The notes below the pieces were generated by a model. The model ran no database searches. It was not told where the DNA came from and saw only the letters and a program-made list of their open reading frames with translations. From Arachnopeziza araneosa (Eukaryota > Ascomycota > Leotiomycetes > Helotiales > Arachnopezizaceae), in contig QYAI01000126.1 of the NCBI GenBank assembly GCA_003988855.1, positions 1 through 64,000 of the forward strand: a DNA stretch of 64,000 nucleotides, given 5' to 3'. Positions within the stretch are counted from its first letter, which is position 1. Each line of letters begins with the position of its first letter. This document shows positions 46,571-58,370 of the stretch, piece by piece. A program made the translations under genes and the position numbers.

Positions 46571-48261
46571 ATGCCTTTCTATACGCCTTCCAAGGCAACC
46601 TTTGAGGTTGCCGGCCGCGAGTTTCCCCGTATAACATGGTGGAAAGAACCAGGAATGCGAGGTGTTTACGTCGCCTTGATCTTCGCCGTGCTCACTTCTG
46701 CTACCAATGGATATGATGGATCTATGATGAACGGTCTTCAAGCTTTGCCGCAATGGAAGGCCTGTAAGTTTTTGATCCCCTCGAGTTGGAGTTTGCGCTC
46801 ATCTATCTAGCATTCCATACTCCTGGTCCCTCCACCAGAGGTCTGCTCAACGCCATCATGTCCGTTGGTTCCATCGTCGCTCTCCCAATCACCCCATACA
46901 TTGCTGATATCCTGGGCCGACGAATGGGTATAATCATCGGATGCCTGATCATGATCCTCGGCGTCATTCTCCAATCGATTGGTGCCACCATCGGCATGTT
47001 CATTGCTGCTCGTTTCCTCATCGGGTTTGGTGTTGCCATTGCCCACGGTGCTTCCCCTCTCCTGATCACCGAATTGGTTCACCCGCAACATCGAGCCATT
47101 TTTACCACCATCTACAACTCCACATGGTACTTTGGTTCCATTATTGCCTCCTGGTTGACATACGGCACCAATAACATCCAGAGCCCCTGGGCCTGGAGAA
47201 TCCCCTCAATCATCCAAGCCCTGCCCTCTGTTTTGCAACTCTGTGCCATCTGGATGGTGCCCGAGTCTCCTCGTTACCTGATCTCAAAGGGAAAAAATGA
47301 GAAGGCATTGGATATCCTCGCCCACGCCCACGCCCGTGGCAACGTTGATGATGAACTTGTCCAGGTTGAGTACAAGGAGATTAGAGAAACCATCGCGCTC
47401 GAGCAAGAATTTGAAGGAAATGGATGGGTCGAGCTCATCAAGACTCCCGGTAACCGCCGCCGTCTTGTGATTCTCGTCTCTCTTGGATTCTTCTCTCAGT
47501 GGTCTGGAAACGGTCTCGTCTCATACTACATGACCGACGTCCTCAACAGAGCCGGTGTCACCAACCCGAAGCTTCAACTCGAAATCAACGGTATTCTCAA
47601 CATCATCAACTTTGTCACTGCCCTCACAGCTTGTTTCTTCATTGACAAATTTGGTCGTCGCCCATTGTTCTTGTTCGCTACTGGCGGCATGTGCGGATCA
47701 TTCGTCATCTGGACCATCTGCGCTGCCGAGTTCACCAAGACCCACATCAAGTCAGTCGGATTGGCGGAAATTTCATTCATCTTCATCTTCTACGTTTTCT
47801 ACAACTCAGCCTGGTCTGGACTCTTGGTTGGTTACGCTGTCGAGATTCTGCCCTTCCGTATTCGTGCCAAGGTATGTACACAAGTCTGTATGTATGAAAA
47901 CAACTAACATGTATTGCAGGGTCTCACCATCATGTTCCTCGCTATCGATCTCGCTCTCTTCTTCAACAGCTACGTCAACCCAGTCGCTCTCTCTGCTCTC
48001 AACTGGAAGTACTACATCGTCTATGACTGCTGGCTCGCTTTCGAGCTCTTCATCGTCTGGTACTTCTATGTCGAGACCCGTGCTACTGCCCTCGAGGAAA
48101 TCGTCAAGTATTTTGATGGTGATGCGGCATTGTTGGGTGGTGACGTTGCAACTGAAAAGGGTCGTGTCCTACTTCAAGAGGAAGGCCTGGCTGTCCATAC
48201 CGAGGACAAGTCTGCTGGCGTTCAGCACCAGGAGGTTCTCGGAACCGACAACAAAGTTTAA
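46571..48261 (+). CDS. MFS sugar transporter (lactose-permease type)
   Basis: A 531-residue major-facilitator sugar porter in three exons (46571-46763, 46811-47871, 47920-48261; in phase). It should carry a mono- or disaccharide with protons across the plasma membrane. Signatures: TNGYDGSMMNGLQ after helix 1, ADILGRRMGIIIG in the loop between helices 2 and 3, ARFLIGFGVAIAHGASPLLITEL, VPESPRYLISKGKNEKALDIL at the end of helix 6, FIDKFGRRPLFLF, and the helix-10 region with AEILPF-like VEILPFRIRAKG. The closest named type in my memory is the fungal lactose permease/LAC12-like group; the sugar is not determinable. Codon use (many C-ending codons) suggests strong expression compared with its neighbours. 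Confidence 0.92.
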
Positions 48262-48755
48262 GACACCACTCGGAGAGATTTGGTGGAAGTGGACTGCACT
48301 CTTTAATTCCGGTGCAGTCGAGTTGGAGATAGATTATATTAGTGGTTCCTCGACTACAAATAATACCCTCACTCAAAGTTTAATTGGATGTCTTCTTTCT
48401 CTGTATGTTGTATCCGTGACATTTCAAGCTCCCAGGCAAGAGATCTTGATCTCTGCACGATTCGCCGTCCCTGATGCAAACCATCTATTTCTCAGTGCCG
48501 AACTTACAGTTCTCTCGCTCGTCCACCGCAAGCGAGAGGTAGGCCTGGAGATTGACGCCGGGGTCCGCCATGGGCCAAATCCTACAGCTACAGTAGGTAC
48601 CTAGCCCATCACGGGCCGAGAGAGAGTCACGTAGAGTATGTACCTCCGTATCGCAAACGCGCCCACGACGACAACAAATCTATTCGCACATTGTCGACGT
48701 GGAGTATATGGTGCACACCTTGCCCGTGGGGTGTGCCCTGGAACCAACGACGCTG

Positions 48756-48757
<2 letters not shown>

Positions 48758-48786
<29 letters not shown>
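48758..48786. repeat. (AGC)n microsatellite
   Basis: About ten uninterrupted AGC/CAG triplets. Confidence 0.95.
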
Positions 48787-48988
48787 TGGCGCCCGGGTGA
48801 GGCTGGCCCAGCTTTTCTTTTTCCCAGCGCTGCGTTCTGTCCTGCTCGTCTGTTCCTTTCGGTTCAAGCGCTGCATCCTAGCGCGGCCATCGCTCGCTTC
48901 GCGGATCCCCCAGGGCTAGTACTACTGTAGTGCGCGTGCTCCCCGAGCAGTCGCCAGCACCAGGTAGGTTGTTCGGCTTGCTTCTTCG

Positions 48989-49046
48989 AGACGGACGGAC
49001 GGACAGACAGACAGACAGATAGATAGATAGACAGATAGACAGATAG
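48989..49046. repeat. Compound tetranucleotide repeat (GACG/GACA/GATA)n
   Basis: GACG copies pass into GACA and then GATA/GACA copies, a graded series typical of point changes spreading through a tetranucleotide array. Confidence 0.95.
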
Positions 49047-49367
49047 GCTGATTGATTATTGCTCTACGCCACGCCATTGTCACCTGAGCGGCGCGGATGG
49101 GTTTTCCTGCCACTGGGCGCGTGTCTGAAGAGAGGAGGAATATTGCGCTTTTTATTGTGCGAACGAAGAAACCATGCGCTGAGCGAGCAACGTCCGTCCT
49201 GTGGTGGTGTTGCTACGACGTGGGATCACCTGGCTGCTGGCTGCTGGCTGCTGCCAAGGCACAGGCGGCTCCCCAGGACCGCTGAAGCACGTCGCTACCC
49301 CAAAGGGGGAAGTACGCCCGCTCCCTCCCCCACCACCACCACCACAGACCACGGCGCCGATCGCCAG

Positions 49368-49400
<33 letters not shown>

Positions 49401-49402
49401 CC
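49368..49402. repeat. (ATGCCC)n hexanucleotide repeat
   Basis: Almost six copies of ATGCCC, preceded by a short CCA repeat (about 49331-49345). Confidence 0.95.
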
Positions 49403-49432
49403 TGCAGCGGGCCCTGACGGTGGGGAGACACC

Positions 49433-49487
49433 TTCATCTATTTCATCTATTTCATCTATTTCATCTATCCCTCATCTATCCTTCATC
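49433..49487. repeat. (TTCATCTAT)n minisatellite, period 9
   Basis: Four near-perfect copies of TTCATCTAT followed by two degenerate ones. Confidence 0.9.
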
Positions 49488-50152
49488 CCATCTGATACCG
49501 TGCCAATACGTCTCGGACCAGTCCGGTAGGAATCGCAGAGTGCTGCCAGGGACCGCCGCCGGTGCTGCTCTGCTGGAAACACGCGGGATGCGCCGGCCTA
49601 TGCACAGAGGGTGTACGTGATCTGGCTATTTCTTCCGTTCGTTGGGGACGATTCAGCCTTATTCTGGCCTGCTCTATTTCGGGTTCCAAACACAGGTGAA
49701 AGAGTAAATAATCCTCCGTGTTGATTGCCATTTCGACGACGGATGCGATTCGCTCAGCGATACCAACCGGGTCCAACACAGGGAATCCTGCTTTTGCCCC
49801 TGTTCGGCTCTCGAGATGATTACCGGAGTCAGTACCCGAGGAGTGGGGAAGTCGAGGATTGACAGCGGCCATGTGGACTTGAAATGTCTATATTTAGACA
49901 GGTCCATCATGTCATGGCCTATGCCTGACTTGTATTATTGCAGCTACAGTGGTGGAGGAGATAAGGAGGGCAAAGCGGAATACTCTTCACTCTGCGGGGC
50001 GGAGAAAGAAAACGGTGCGTTGATTCTGGTGGAGTGGGATATAGAGCTAGTGCTTGCGCCAATCCCCATTCTCCCGCCTGCTTCCCGACTCAGATGTCCT
50101 TCCTTAAGTATTCTTCGAAGGATGATAAAAAATACAATCTCTCATTCCCGGT

Positions 50153-50893
50153 TCAAGCAGCCTCAGCAGCCTCTCCCACCGGTGCCACCTCAACACTGAT
50201 ATCCGTCTTCACAGGCAAGATTCCGCTGCTGCCATCACCACCCACAAACGCGTCATCGAGCCCGGGAACCCCCTCGCTGCCGGCTTCTTCAAATGTCCAG
50301 ACCCCATCCTGCAGGGAGATCTTCCAGATCAGATCAAACCGAGAACTCGGGTACACGATCTGCGGCGTTGTGGTATCGGGTGTTGCGATGAGCGCTTCAG
50401 CAATCTTTTGAAGAACCCCGTGTTCCCAGCAGAGCAGGAGATTGCCTGGCCCTTTGAAAGCTTTGGCGGTTTCGGCAGCCTCGGAAACGTCGTCCCGGTC
50501 AACTTTGGTGTTGGGTTTTATGTCGAGATCTTGGGAGAGGGGGAGGATGGTCTCGTACGGGCGGGCTCGGCCTCCGTCTGGGGTTGTCAGATTTGGTCAT
50601 GGCATGAGAGAAATAAGAGAAGGAGACTAAAAGGGGGAAATGGAGCGTTGCAGCTTACTCTTCTTGGGATGCTGAGCCATGATATACTGGATGTTGTAGG
50701 GAGATGAAGCGCCAAAGACGGTTCGCAGCCCTTGAGCACGGGTCAAGCCTTGCGCCGAAAGGCCATCTTGATCTTCGCCGTTGACTTTGGGTGGTTTCTC
50801 CCCATGGCGGATCAGATAGAGGACAGGTGGGGAGTTATTGTGGTGTTTGTGATGTTTATCCTGCTGGGCTGTGAGTTCAGGTGCAGCGTCCAT
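50153..50893 (-). CDS. Histidine phosphatase (phosphoglycerate mutase-like) family protein
   Basis: A 219-residue protein in two exons (50893-50659, 50577-50153; in phase). The phosphate-pocket motif LYLIRHGEKPP near residue 26 contains the catalytic RHG His. GLSAQGLTRAQGLRTVFG and AQHPKKNGGRARPYETILPLSQDL follow the family. LLCWEHGVLQKIAEAL carries the second-half His of the superfamily. Fungal proteins of this short type are poorly characterised and are named only as 'phosphoglycerate mutase family'; a glycolytic role is unlikely. No signal peptide, so cytosolic. The Glu/Gly-rich C-terminal 50 residues look disordered. Confidence 0.88.
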
Positions 50894-51697
50894 GGTTGAA
50901 GTTTGGAGTCGAGGTAAGAAAACGGGAAGATTTGGTGTTTGACAGGAGAGAAGAGATTAAGAAGAAGGGGAAGAAGTAGAAGAAGAAGAAGAAGAGAAGA
51001 CTGTTGGTCTGATGAGAGTGAATTACAAGTTCATATATACAACAGTGGGAAAGAAGGCTGATTCAGCGCTGAAGGGGCAGGCAGGCACGAACGGCGCAAG
51101 AGGTGACACAAAAGGCAAGTGCTCGCGTGATGCATCTCTGGTCAGCTCTCCGAACGACCAACGAGATGGCAGCAACAGCGACACAGCATTTTACGTGGAA
51201 AGGTGAGGCTGAGCTGAAATGGGTTACTGGTGGTGTAGGCGCAACTCGCTCGAGTGGTACGCAGAAAGAGGGAAGAGAATGATTCGCGCGAGCCATGCTT
51301 CTCGACTTGCACTCGACATGAGACTAGAGAACGACGGTGGGTTGGTAGAGAGAGACTTGTTATGACTTTGGGCGGTGGTGGTGGTGATGGGGTGGTGGTG
51401 GTTGTGGGGTTGTGGTGTTGTGGTGTTGTGGTGTTGTGGTGTTGTGGTGTTGTGGTGTTGTGGTGTTGTGGTGTTGTGGTGGTGCTCAGTGGTGCTGAAA
51501 TATACACAACAGCACAAAGGTTTCACAGACCCCGCTCTTACTGTACTACTGCAGCCACATTCTCACTCTCTCAGCTTACACAAGTCCCTACATCACACCA
51601 GCTGAGTGCCGTCGAATTTTCTCATCGAAACCATCGTTCCGTCCTACAATATGAAGCCATCGCCACAACTTCGAGCTTCTTCCAGGTGCTCAAGATC
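50894..51697. other. Intergenic with GAA tract and period-9 minisatellite
   Basis: An AG-rich GAAGAA tract lies at about 50951-50999. A TATA-like TATATA (minus, about 51032-51040) is about 140 bp upstream of the histidine-phosphatase start. A G/T-rich minisatellite is listed separately. No gene seen. Confidence 0.5.
51409..51482. repeat. (GTTGTGGTG)n minisatellite, period 9
   Basis: About eight copies of a 9-bp G/T-only unit, preceded by a GGTGGT-rich run. The strand asymmetry (no C, almost no A for about 75 bp) is striking. Translations of it, such as repeated VVLWCCG, are not genes. Confidence 0.95.
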
Positions 51698-54195
51698 TCA
51701 TACCGCGATTCCCTTGGAAATAATGCCCAGACTAGGCGGCAGGTCCTCCTCTCTCGTCCCCCAATCGCTCTCTGTATGACCAAGTGTCAACTCCAACGTC
51801 CAACCCTCGTTAAAGAACTCATGACCGATCCAATTCTTCGTGTAAGCCTGCCCATTCAACCTCGCACTTTGCACATAGACATTTGTCCCACCGGCATCAT
51901 AGTTCAAGCTCTTGATCGTTGCTGTTCGATTTATCATCGAGTTTCTGAAGCTGATATTCTTGAAGAATGGTGCACTGATGAAATACACATTCTGGCCAGG
52001 ATTGGGAAAGAGCCCGGAAAGCATGAATGAGGTCACTGATGCCATAGCTCCTGAATCGTCATTCCCGGGCAGACCCGTCGTAGAGGTATTGAAAGATGAT
52101 GGGATGTAGGAGTGCGCCAGTGCGGAAGAGAGCCCCGGACGTCCAGCGTAGTGGTACAAGAAGAATGTTAGAAAAGAGGGCTCATTGCCAATATTTTGGA
52201 GACCCGAGGCGCGGAGAAACTCTAAGCGGGAGATGAAGTTCGCTGGGCCGCCCAAAAGGCTGATGAGAGAGGATGTATCGTGCGGAGCGAAGCTGTCATG
52301 TTAGTAAGAACACGAGTGTGGAGGGCGCTTACAATTGGTATTCCCAAATCGAATCTTCAAAGGTCTCCTGAGGATTGCTCGTAAGTGAACAGAAACCACT
52401 GATAGGGGAACAGAGGATAGGATCTTGGCTTCCCCACGTTCCATTGAGATATTTTGGTTGGAAGAAGCCGGTGAAATTTGTATCAGCTCCGTTGATGTAC
52501 GATTTCTGATCTGCTTTGAAGAGGTTCTTCCAATTTGAAGCTCGCGAGAGATAGGTGGTGTAATCTGCCTGATCAAGACCTTTTCCTATGGTCGCTACGC
52601 AAAAGTCGTTGTAGGAATATTCAAGAGTGCGGGAGATGCTGCGAGAATTGGTACCAAATCCGAGGTAGTCAAAGTCCAGATATGGGATATAATTCAACGT
52701 CTTCCAACCTGTAAATAATCAGCATCACGTTCAATCATCATCCAAGACGTACTCATGAGACCTCCTCGTCCTTCAACTGACCAATCCAGTGGCTCATTTT
52801 CAGCATCATTGACCACGGCTTCATACGCAAGAGCCCAATCGATTGGAACGGTACCAGTGAGATTCTTGACAAAAGCATCAGCCAAGACCACATCTGCATT
52901 TGAACCACCTTGAGTGAAGCCTTTGCACAAACTCATCCGACAATCAGGAAGCCACCCTTCGTGGACATATGTGTCCAAGAGACTCCGAACCATTTCCGAC
53001 AACGCTTTGGGATCCACGATTGTCAAGAAAGGTAGCTGAGATCTGAAAGAATCCCAAATGCTGCAATGGTGAGCTCGGCCTACAAATACAGGATCACTGA
53101 CCAGTAAAACGAGTCGAAATACGGCTCTGAGCTCTTCCACAACGGATTCTCGCCTGTATAATTCTGAGGAGACATCATGGTCCGATACAGTCCGCTATAA
53201 AAGTTTGTTACCAAATCCTCGCTTCCGCCCCCAGAGTCAATAGTGACAACAGACAATTTCTCCCTCCAAGCAGCTTCGGCAGCCCTCTTGATTCCTGCAA
53301 AATCCCACTTGGGACTTGGAATCTCATTCTCGGCATTCGTGCATGCCTTCTCTGCGCTGATAAAGCTCACGCCAACTCTCGCACTGATCGTCCCATTCGC
53401 GGAGGGGTTGAATCGAATGAAGCTACCGGCTTCCAGATAGAAGAGGTTGATCCCGCGGGTCACGAATATCTTCTTCGGTTCGGTCCCGGCCCTGTTGTTG
53501 ACCCAGATGCCCGTGTCTTTGATGGACGCGCCTGCAAAATCAACGCAGAAGTGGGAGACGAAAGATCCACTTCCAAAACTGGGAATGAATGTCCCGTTTC
53601 CCGTCATCCGACCGTTGTCATCGATGGATACGGTAGCGTTCTGTCGACTCGCGTTGAGATCGGTCAGATCGAGCAGGATGAGCGGACTCAGCGCTGTCCC
53701 GTTCAAAGTCTGAGACTGAGGAAAGTTGAAACGATACAGCGCAGCGTGCTGTGTTACTGTCATCTCAGCATGGATACCACTCCCCAGAGTCAACGCGAAG
53801 TATCCCGGCGTGGCGACCACGGAACCATCGACGTAAGGCGTAGCTCTGGCCGCGATCAAGAAATTACAGTTATCGACCACGTCGCCCGGACACAGCTGAG
53901 GAAAGAGGGGAAAGTTGCCCAGCGACGGATTCCCACCCGTTCCTGAATCGTGCATGTGGCTGAAGCCGGTGACATTGCTCCCATCCGTCGCGAATCCGCC
54001 GGTGTTCTGCCCATCCACGTCGGCCACTGCCTTTGCCATGCCGTACGGTAGAGTGGCTCCGGCGAAGACGTTGCCGCCATTGTTGGTGCCGATGAGCTGG
54101 TTGACATACCTGAGAGGATCAAAGGTCGCGTTCTGAGACGCAGCCGGTTGAAGGAGTGATAGGAATGACGTCGAGAGCAGGAAAAGAAGGGACAT
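51698..54195 (-). CDS. Glycoside hydrolase family 92 alpha-mannosidase
   Basis: A 790-residue secreted exo-alpha-mannosidase in four exons (54195-53102, 53060-52753, 52708-52333, 52292-51698; in phase). GH92 enzymes are calcium-dependent inverting enzymes, often alpha-1,2-specific, that trim N-glycans or mannoproteins. The signal peptide is MSLLFLLSTSFLSLLQPAAS. The N-terminal beta domain has YVNQLIGTNNGGNVFAGATLPYGMAK and GFSHMHDSGTGG; the barrel has DSFYCIWDSFRSQLP, TLNYIPYLDFDYLG and WEYQFFAPHD. Near the C-terminus are GNEPSFLTFFLYHYAGRP and the LPGNDDSGAMASVTSFM motif with the catalytic-site acids. The length is typical. I take the stop at 51698 as the natural end. Confidence 0.92.
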
Positions 54196-54779
54196 GGTTC
54201 GACTCTATGCTAGAGTTCGCAGACGCGAGATCAAGCTTGGAGTGACAGGAGAAGCTCACGAGATTCGTGTTTGTATCATCGCTGGCGCGGGGGACGCTGA
54301 TGAGCATGAGTGCGGTGCTGCATCACTAGACGCTTAAATGCACAATCCATGGTTCGGGCTAAGATGAGTGAGAGAGCGAATATGGAGAAGGTTCTTGATT
54401 GAGACGGAGCGACGGGGATGTTTCTCAAGGGATATTTGAGCGGCGACAATCAGGCAAAGATTGCCATTGAGGGTGAGGTCAGGGGGGATATGTCAGCATC
54501 GAAGCTACTGTAACCTGGCAGCACCAATTCGCGTAACTACGCGATCTTGTTGATATCTCAGTCAAGTGCTGAGGACAAATGTGACCTGAGAAGAGAGATT
54601 CAATTGGTTAAGAGAGATGGCTCTCAGCTACTTGATTACTTCGTTCAGACCACCATCATTGCGCGGAGTCAAAAGACCCATGCGCTTCCATCCCCACGTA
54701 GGACCCATCACCACCACCATGAAAAGTAACGAACGAATTGCGCAAACCAGTCCTTCCAAGAGCGCCAAACTACCACTTG
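54196..54779. other. Intergenic, GH92 upstream region
   Basis: A short stretch between GH92 and the CoA-transferase, both on the minus strand. No gene or repeat seen. Confidence 0.45.
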
Positions 54780-56261
54780 CTACTCCTTAGGTGCTGCAGA
54801 AGTGCGAGCACGCCATTCAGGCTTCGAAGAGCCTATTGGGGCGATGATCGGATCCTCCCAGTATTCCGGTGTCTCCGTCATCTCAACCTGAGAACCGAGA
54901 CGGGTGAACTCTCCAAACGCCGTTTGACCTGTTTGGAGATTGGGCTGCACCGGTTTGTGCTCGGGGCCTAGACTATCCAGTTCAGCAAGCACGCTTGTCG
55001 GCACCAGCCCAAGAGCTTGCTCGAACATGATGGTTTGCGCTAAAGTAACTGTCACCAGGTAGCTACCACCTTCAGTCGCACGTCTCAACAATGCGGCTTG
55101 GATCCCGATCGCACCCAGGAAACCGGTCAAGAAATCACAGACTACGTTCACGCCGTGCGGCAGCTGAGGCGCATCCGCGGACCCGATATCACAGAGCATT
55201 CCGCACATGCCAGCGCCAGTAAAGTCGTAGCCCATCCAGTCAGCCCAAGGCCCTTTTGGCACGTTGAGCTTCATCTTCACGTAGATGATCCCAGGTCGCA
55301 CCTCGGCCAGAGTTTGTGGAGACAATCCTTGGGTGTCGGCCAGGTGCGGGCGGAGATTCTCGACGAACACATCGCCGTCCTTCACGAGTTTGTAGATCTC
55401 CTTCCGGTTCTCATCCACGCGTGCGTCAAGATAGGCCTGGCGCATCCCGGCCTGGCACTGCCACCATAATGTAGGCTCTTCCACCCAGTTCAAGGTGTTG
55501 AGGTTTAAGCAATCTGCCCCTTGCGCGGAGAGTTGGCGCAAGACGCAGGGTCCGGCGACGACATGCACCATACCAAGAACGCGGAGGCCCGAGAGAGGTC
55601 GAGATCCGGAAGGTAATGGCTCGGGTTTGCTGTCCCCTATCTTTTGAATGTCGATAAGAGGTGCCGCGAGATTGTGCTGATACTGTTCCGTGGCATGGTA
55701 TTCTTGTCGAGTTCGGCAAATGGATAAGGGCACGCCGGCATCCTGAGCTGCTCTCTCCAGGTCGGCGGCATCCCATTTTCGTGATGCCTGCTCAAGTTGT
55801 CTGGGCAAGACTCCACTATCAAACAATTGCATGATGTTTTTGGTGTTGGAGCTGTAGAGCGAGGTCAAGATAACGTGACGATTGTCTCTGGTTGGTAAGA
55901 GGAGATTGTCTAATTCGCCAACATTCCCACCCATCATCTGCCTCGTGCCATTGACCAGTGTACAGTTGAACAGGACGTCTTGCCATGGGCTCTGATAAGT
56001 GTAGGCCTTCCGAAGATCAATGTGGATGTCTTGACTTTGACCTGTACGCTTCTTCCAAATGATGGCAGAGGCAATGGCGTTTGCACCGCTTAAAGCTGCT
56101 GAAGCGGAACCAACCTTGATGTGCGTAGGGCGGATAGGATCCATACCCTCAAACGTTATCTGGCCGCCGAATTCATCACGAGAGAGGCCAGCTTCTCCAA
56201 GCAAACCGTCTATAACGGCGAGTAGATCGTCGTGGTTATTCACGGGCTGATAAGTGAACAT
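54780..56261 (-). CDS. Class III CoA-transferase (CaiB/BaiF family)
   Basis: A 493-residue intronless protein. Class III CoA-transferases move CoA between carboxylic acids; related members are alpha-methylacyl-CoA racemases. The canonical half starts near residue 230: LSGLRVLGMVHVVAGPCVLRQL, GADCLNLNT, YLDARVDENR (the expected catalytic Asp position), FVENLRPHLADTQGLSP and PGIIYVKMKLN. Before it lies the family's other lobe (residues 1-220) with KVGSASAALSGANAIASAI and GNVGELDN. So both lobes are present in a circularly arranged order often seen in fungal members. No targeting peptide. The substrate acid is unknown. A TATA-like element is about 170 bp upstream. Confidence 0.85.
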   Translation of the reverse strand: MFTYQPVNNHDDLLAVIDGLLGEAGLSRDEFGGQITFEGMDPIRPTHIKVGSASAALSGANAIASAIIWKKRTGQSQDIHIDLRKAYTYQSPWQDVLFNCTLVNGTRQMMGGNVGELDNLLLPTRDNRHVILTSLYSSNTKNIMQLFDSGVLPRQLEQASRKWDAADLERAAQDAGVPLSICRTRQEYHATEQYQHNLAAPLIDIQKIGDSKPEPLPSGSRPLSGLRVLGMVHVVAGPCVLRQLSAQGADCLNLNTLNWVEEPTLWWQCQAGMRQAYLDARVDENRKEIYKLVKDGDVFVENLRPHLADTQGLSPQTLAEVRPGIIYVKMKLNVPKGPWADWMGYDFTGAGMCGMLCDIGSADAPQLPHGVNVVCDFLTGFLGAIGIQAALLRRATEGGSYLVTVTLAQTIMFEQALGLVPTSVLAELDSLGPEHKPVQPNLQTGQTAFGEFTRLGSQVEMTETPEYWEDPIIAPIGSSKPEWRARTSAAPKE

Positions 56262-56427
56262 TGTTGAAGTCGTTCTTGTATTCTGCTGTGAGGTTATTTC
56301 GATTCTTGGATGTGGAGAACAGAATTAAGCAGCTGTTGTTGAGTCTTGACTCAGTGTCGAATACTTGCTTCACCTGATGAAGCAGAGAAATGAAGCTGTT
56401 GAACTCATACTTTTGAAGGCTGAACCC

Positions 56428-56439
56428 TTATACTTATAA
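56428..56439 (-). promoter_or_regulatory. TATA-like element of the CoA-transferase gene
   Basis: TTATAAGTATAA on the minus strand, about 170 bp before the ATG at 56261. Confidence 0.4.
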
Positions 56440-58370
56440 CCTTGGATCTCTAGCACCCGTGTCACCTCCATCCTCTCTTCTGACTTCGGGAGTTCAACTT
56501 AAACATCTTACCAGGAACTTTGACTTGCTCTAGGGATCTCGTAACTGCAGTGATGGTCCCACAGCGGCAGGAAAGTCCTCGATGTCACCGAACCTGGATA
56601 TATCTACCGTTAATATCGGTGTTCTGACCTGTCCCAGAAAATCCATCGTACGTTGTGGTGGCTGTGAATCGGATCCAATATTGATAACATATTACTCAGT
56701 CCCAAGATCTGCATCCCCTGTGTATCGGGCCCGAGGGTCCTTGATTCGAGTCTCGACCACTTCAGCAAAAGTGCCGCACAGTAAGAGAAACTCTGTTTGA
56801 CTGGGTATGATCCCCACAAAGAATCGGGGTAATGTAGGAAAACTTCCAATCACGTCTCGAGAGCGTACAGGATGCCTAATTGTCCAATGAATCGAGGCGG
56901 TGGGACCCTGGCTTACATACACGAATGCTTACTCACTGTGGTGCGTCTTGACTCAGCCCCACGGATTGCCGTAGCAACTCGGCTGTATGTAATCACAATA
57001 CTTCATATCTCGTCTCGGTGAATGGAAGAAATGGCGAGTTCAATATTGACCGCTGTAACTCGAATTCGCGAGCTTCTTGTGAAATGCAACCAAGTCTAGG
57101 CACGCGCATGTCTCGGCTCCATGAGATGAGACGACAACATCAATTCCAGGATACCATCAGGCTTGTGTACAGGTTCATCTTCTGCTTTGGCAGACAACCT
57201 TGTATGGTTAGAGGGACGTAAGGAACGGATACCGGCATGTCTATAGTCCATGTCTCTCAAGAGGAACACTCATGGGAGATTCCGACGGAGGAATTGAATC
57301 ACGCCGAACTCTGCATCCGATGCAGGTGTAGATGCTTGCAAAACTCACTTCACGGAAACAATATCTCGTTTGATGCTCTTGTGGTTGCCTTGTCTCGTAT
57401 CACCTGAGCGAGTCATTCCACATTCCATGGGTGGAAAGTATGAACTCACAAGTTTCCTTTGCATATGTATGGTCTGGGCTTGAAGCATCAGATGTTTAAA
57501 TATGCTGCATTGACCTAGGGATCGACATGACACTCTACGAGCTGACCTATGATCCTCCATGTCAGTAGGAGGCATATGCTTTAGAGAGAGACTTTGACTA
57601 ACTAGATCATTCTCTGTCGTATGACCGGACCGCAGGTTGAAATCGGTGCAACTACGTCGCAACAAGACCTAACCACAGCCTCAGTATTTGGGAAAGGTCC
57701 AATAGAGTTGACATGTTGGTCAATGCTGCTGCAGCTTCGCTCACAGATTGAAGAGATAGGGGAATTTGTTCAGACCAGTTGTGGATTTCCAGTTCAGTTG
57801 ATAGGTGAGTGGAGACAGTAGGAAGTATGGTCGGTGATGATCCTGAGGTATGATTGTAGACGGCGACTTCCGATAAAGAGAGAGGAATGGGACTCCGGTG
57901 TAGTATAAAACTAGTCAAACAAAATGGGGGTTCTTGAATTAAGTAGCAACAGAAGTTGGCAAGGGTGTTGGACTACATAGTCTGGTAGTTGATTGATTTG
58001 AGATCTGGGATGAGCTGCAGATGATAATTTTCGTTCAATCACGCTACCCATGCTAAGTATAGTAAGAGAACGGGTATCTGGAGTCCACTAGAATGTACAA
58101 CAGCAGAGAAAATAGCTGAAAATAGGAGGCTCTCTGGTTTGATTTGTATCGTGTTACTATTGTCCCACCGCGAGGTCATGCTGATTGCTGAGTAAAGCTC
58201 CCATAATCAAGTCCAGGCAGCCTCCACATATGCTCCTTTGTAAAGACCGAGAATGCCGCAATAAACATTACATTGGCAACTGGAGCAGGTCAACAAACAG
58301 TCATGTCATAGCACAACCTCACAAAGAGCAAAGGACTTCATTTACCCGAACCTGGGCGGTCAGGACAACC
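56440..58370. other. Long intergenic, nothing recognised
   Basis: A 1.9-kb stretch with only short frames on both strands and no family resemblance, repeat array or RNA gene visible. Confidence 0.45.

Larger units (their letters stand above)
48262..50152. other. Microsatellite-rich intergenic region
   Basis: A 1.9-kb convergent gap with GC-rich sequence and at least four different simple repeats (listed separately). The frames here, up to 156 codons, are largely translations of these repeats. A minus frame at 49483-49872 (129 codons) has no recognisable family. Confidence 0.5.

Noticed and set aside
47555..48604. 349-codon Ser-rich plus frame
   Set aside because: It is an alternate-frame shadow of the strongly recognisable MFS sugar transporter.
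49059..49620. Overlapping frames with MPMPMPM or PCPCPC repeats
   Set aside because: Translations of the (ATGCCC)n and TTCATCTAT arrays, not genes.
51142..52030. Frames with repeated TTTPQHHN or VVLWCCG
   Set aside because: Translations of the GTTGTGGTG minisatellite, with the rest antisense to GH92.
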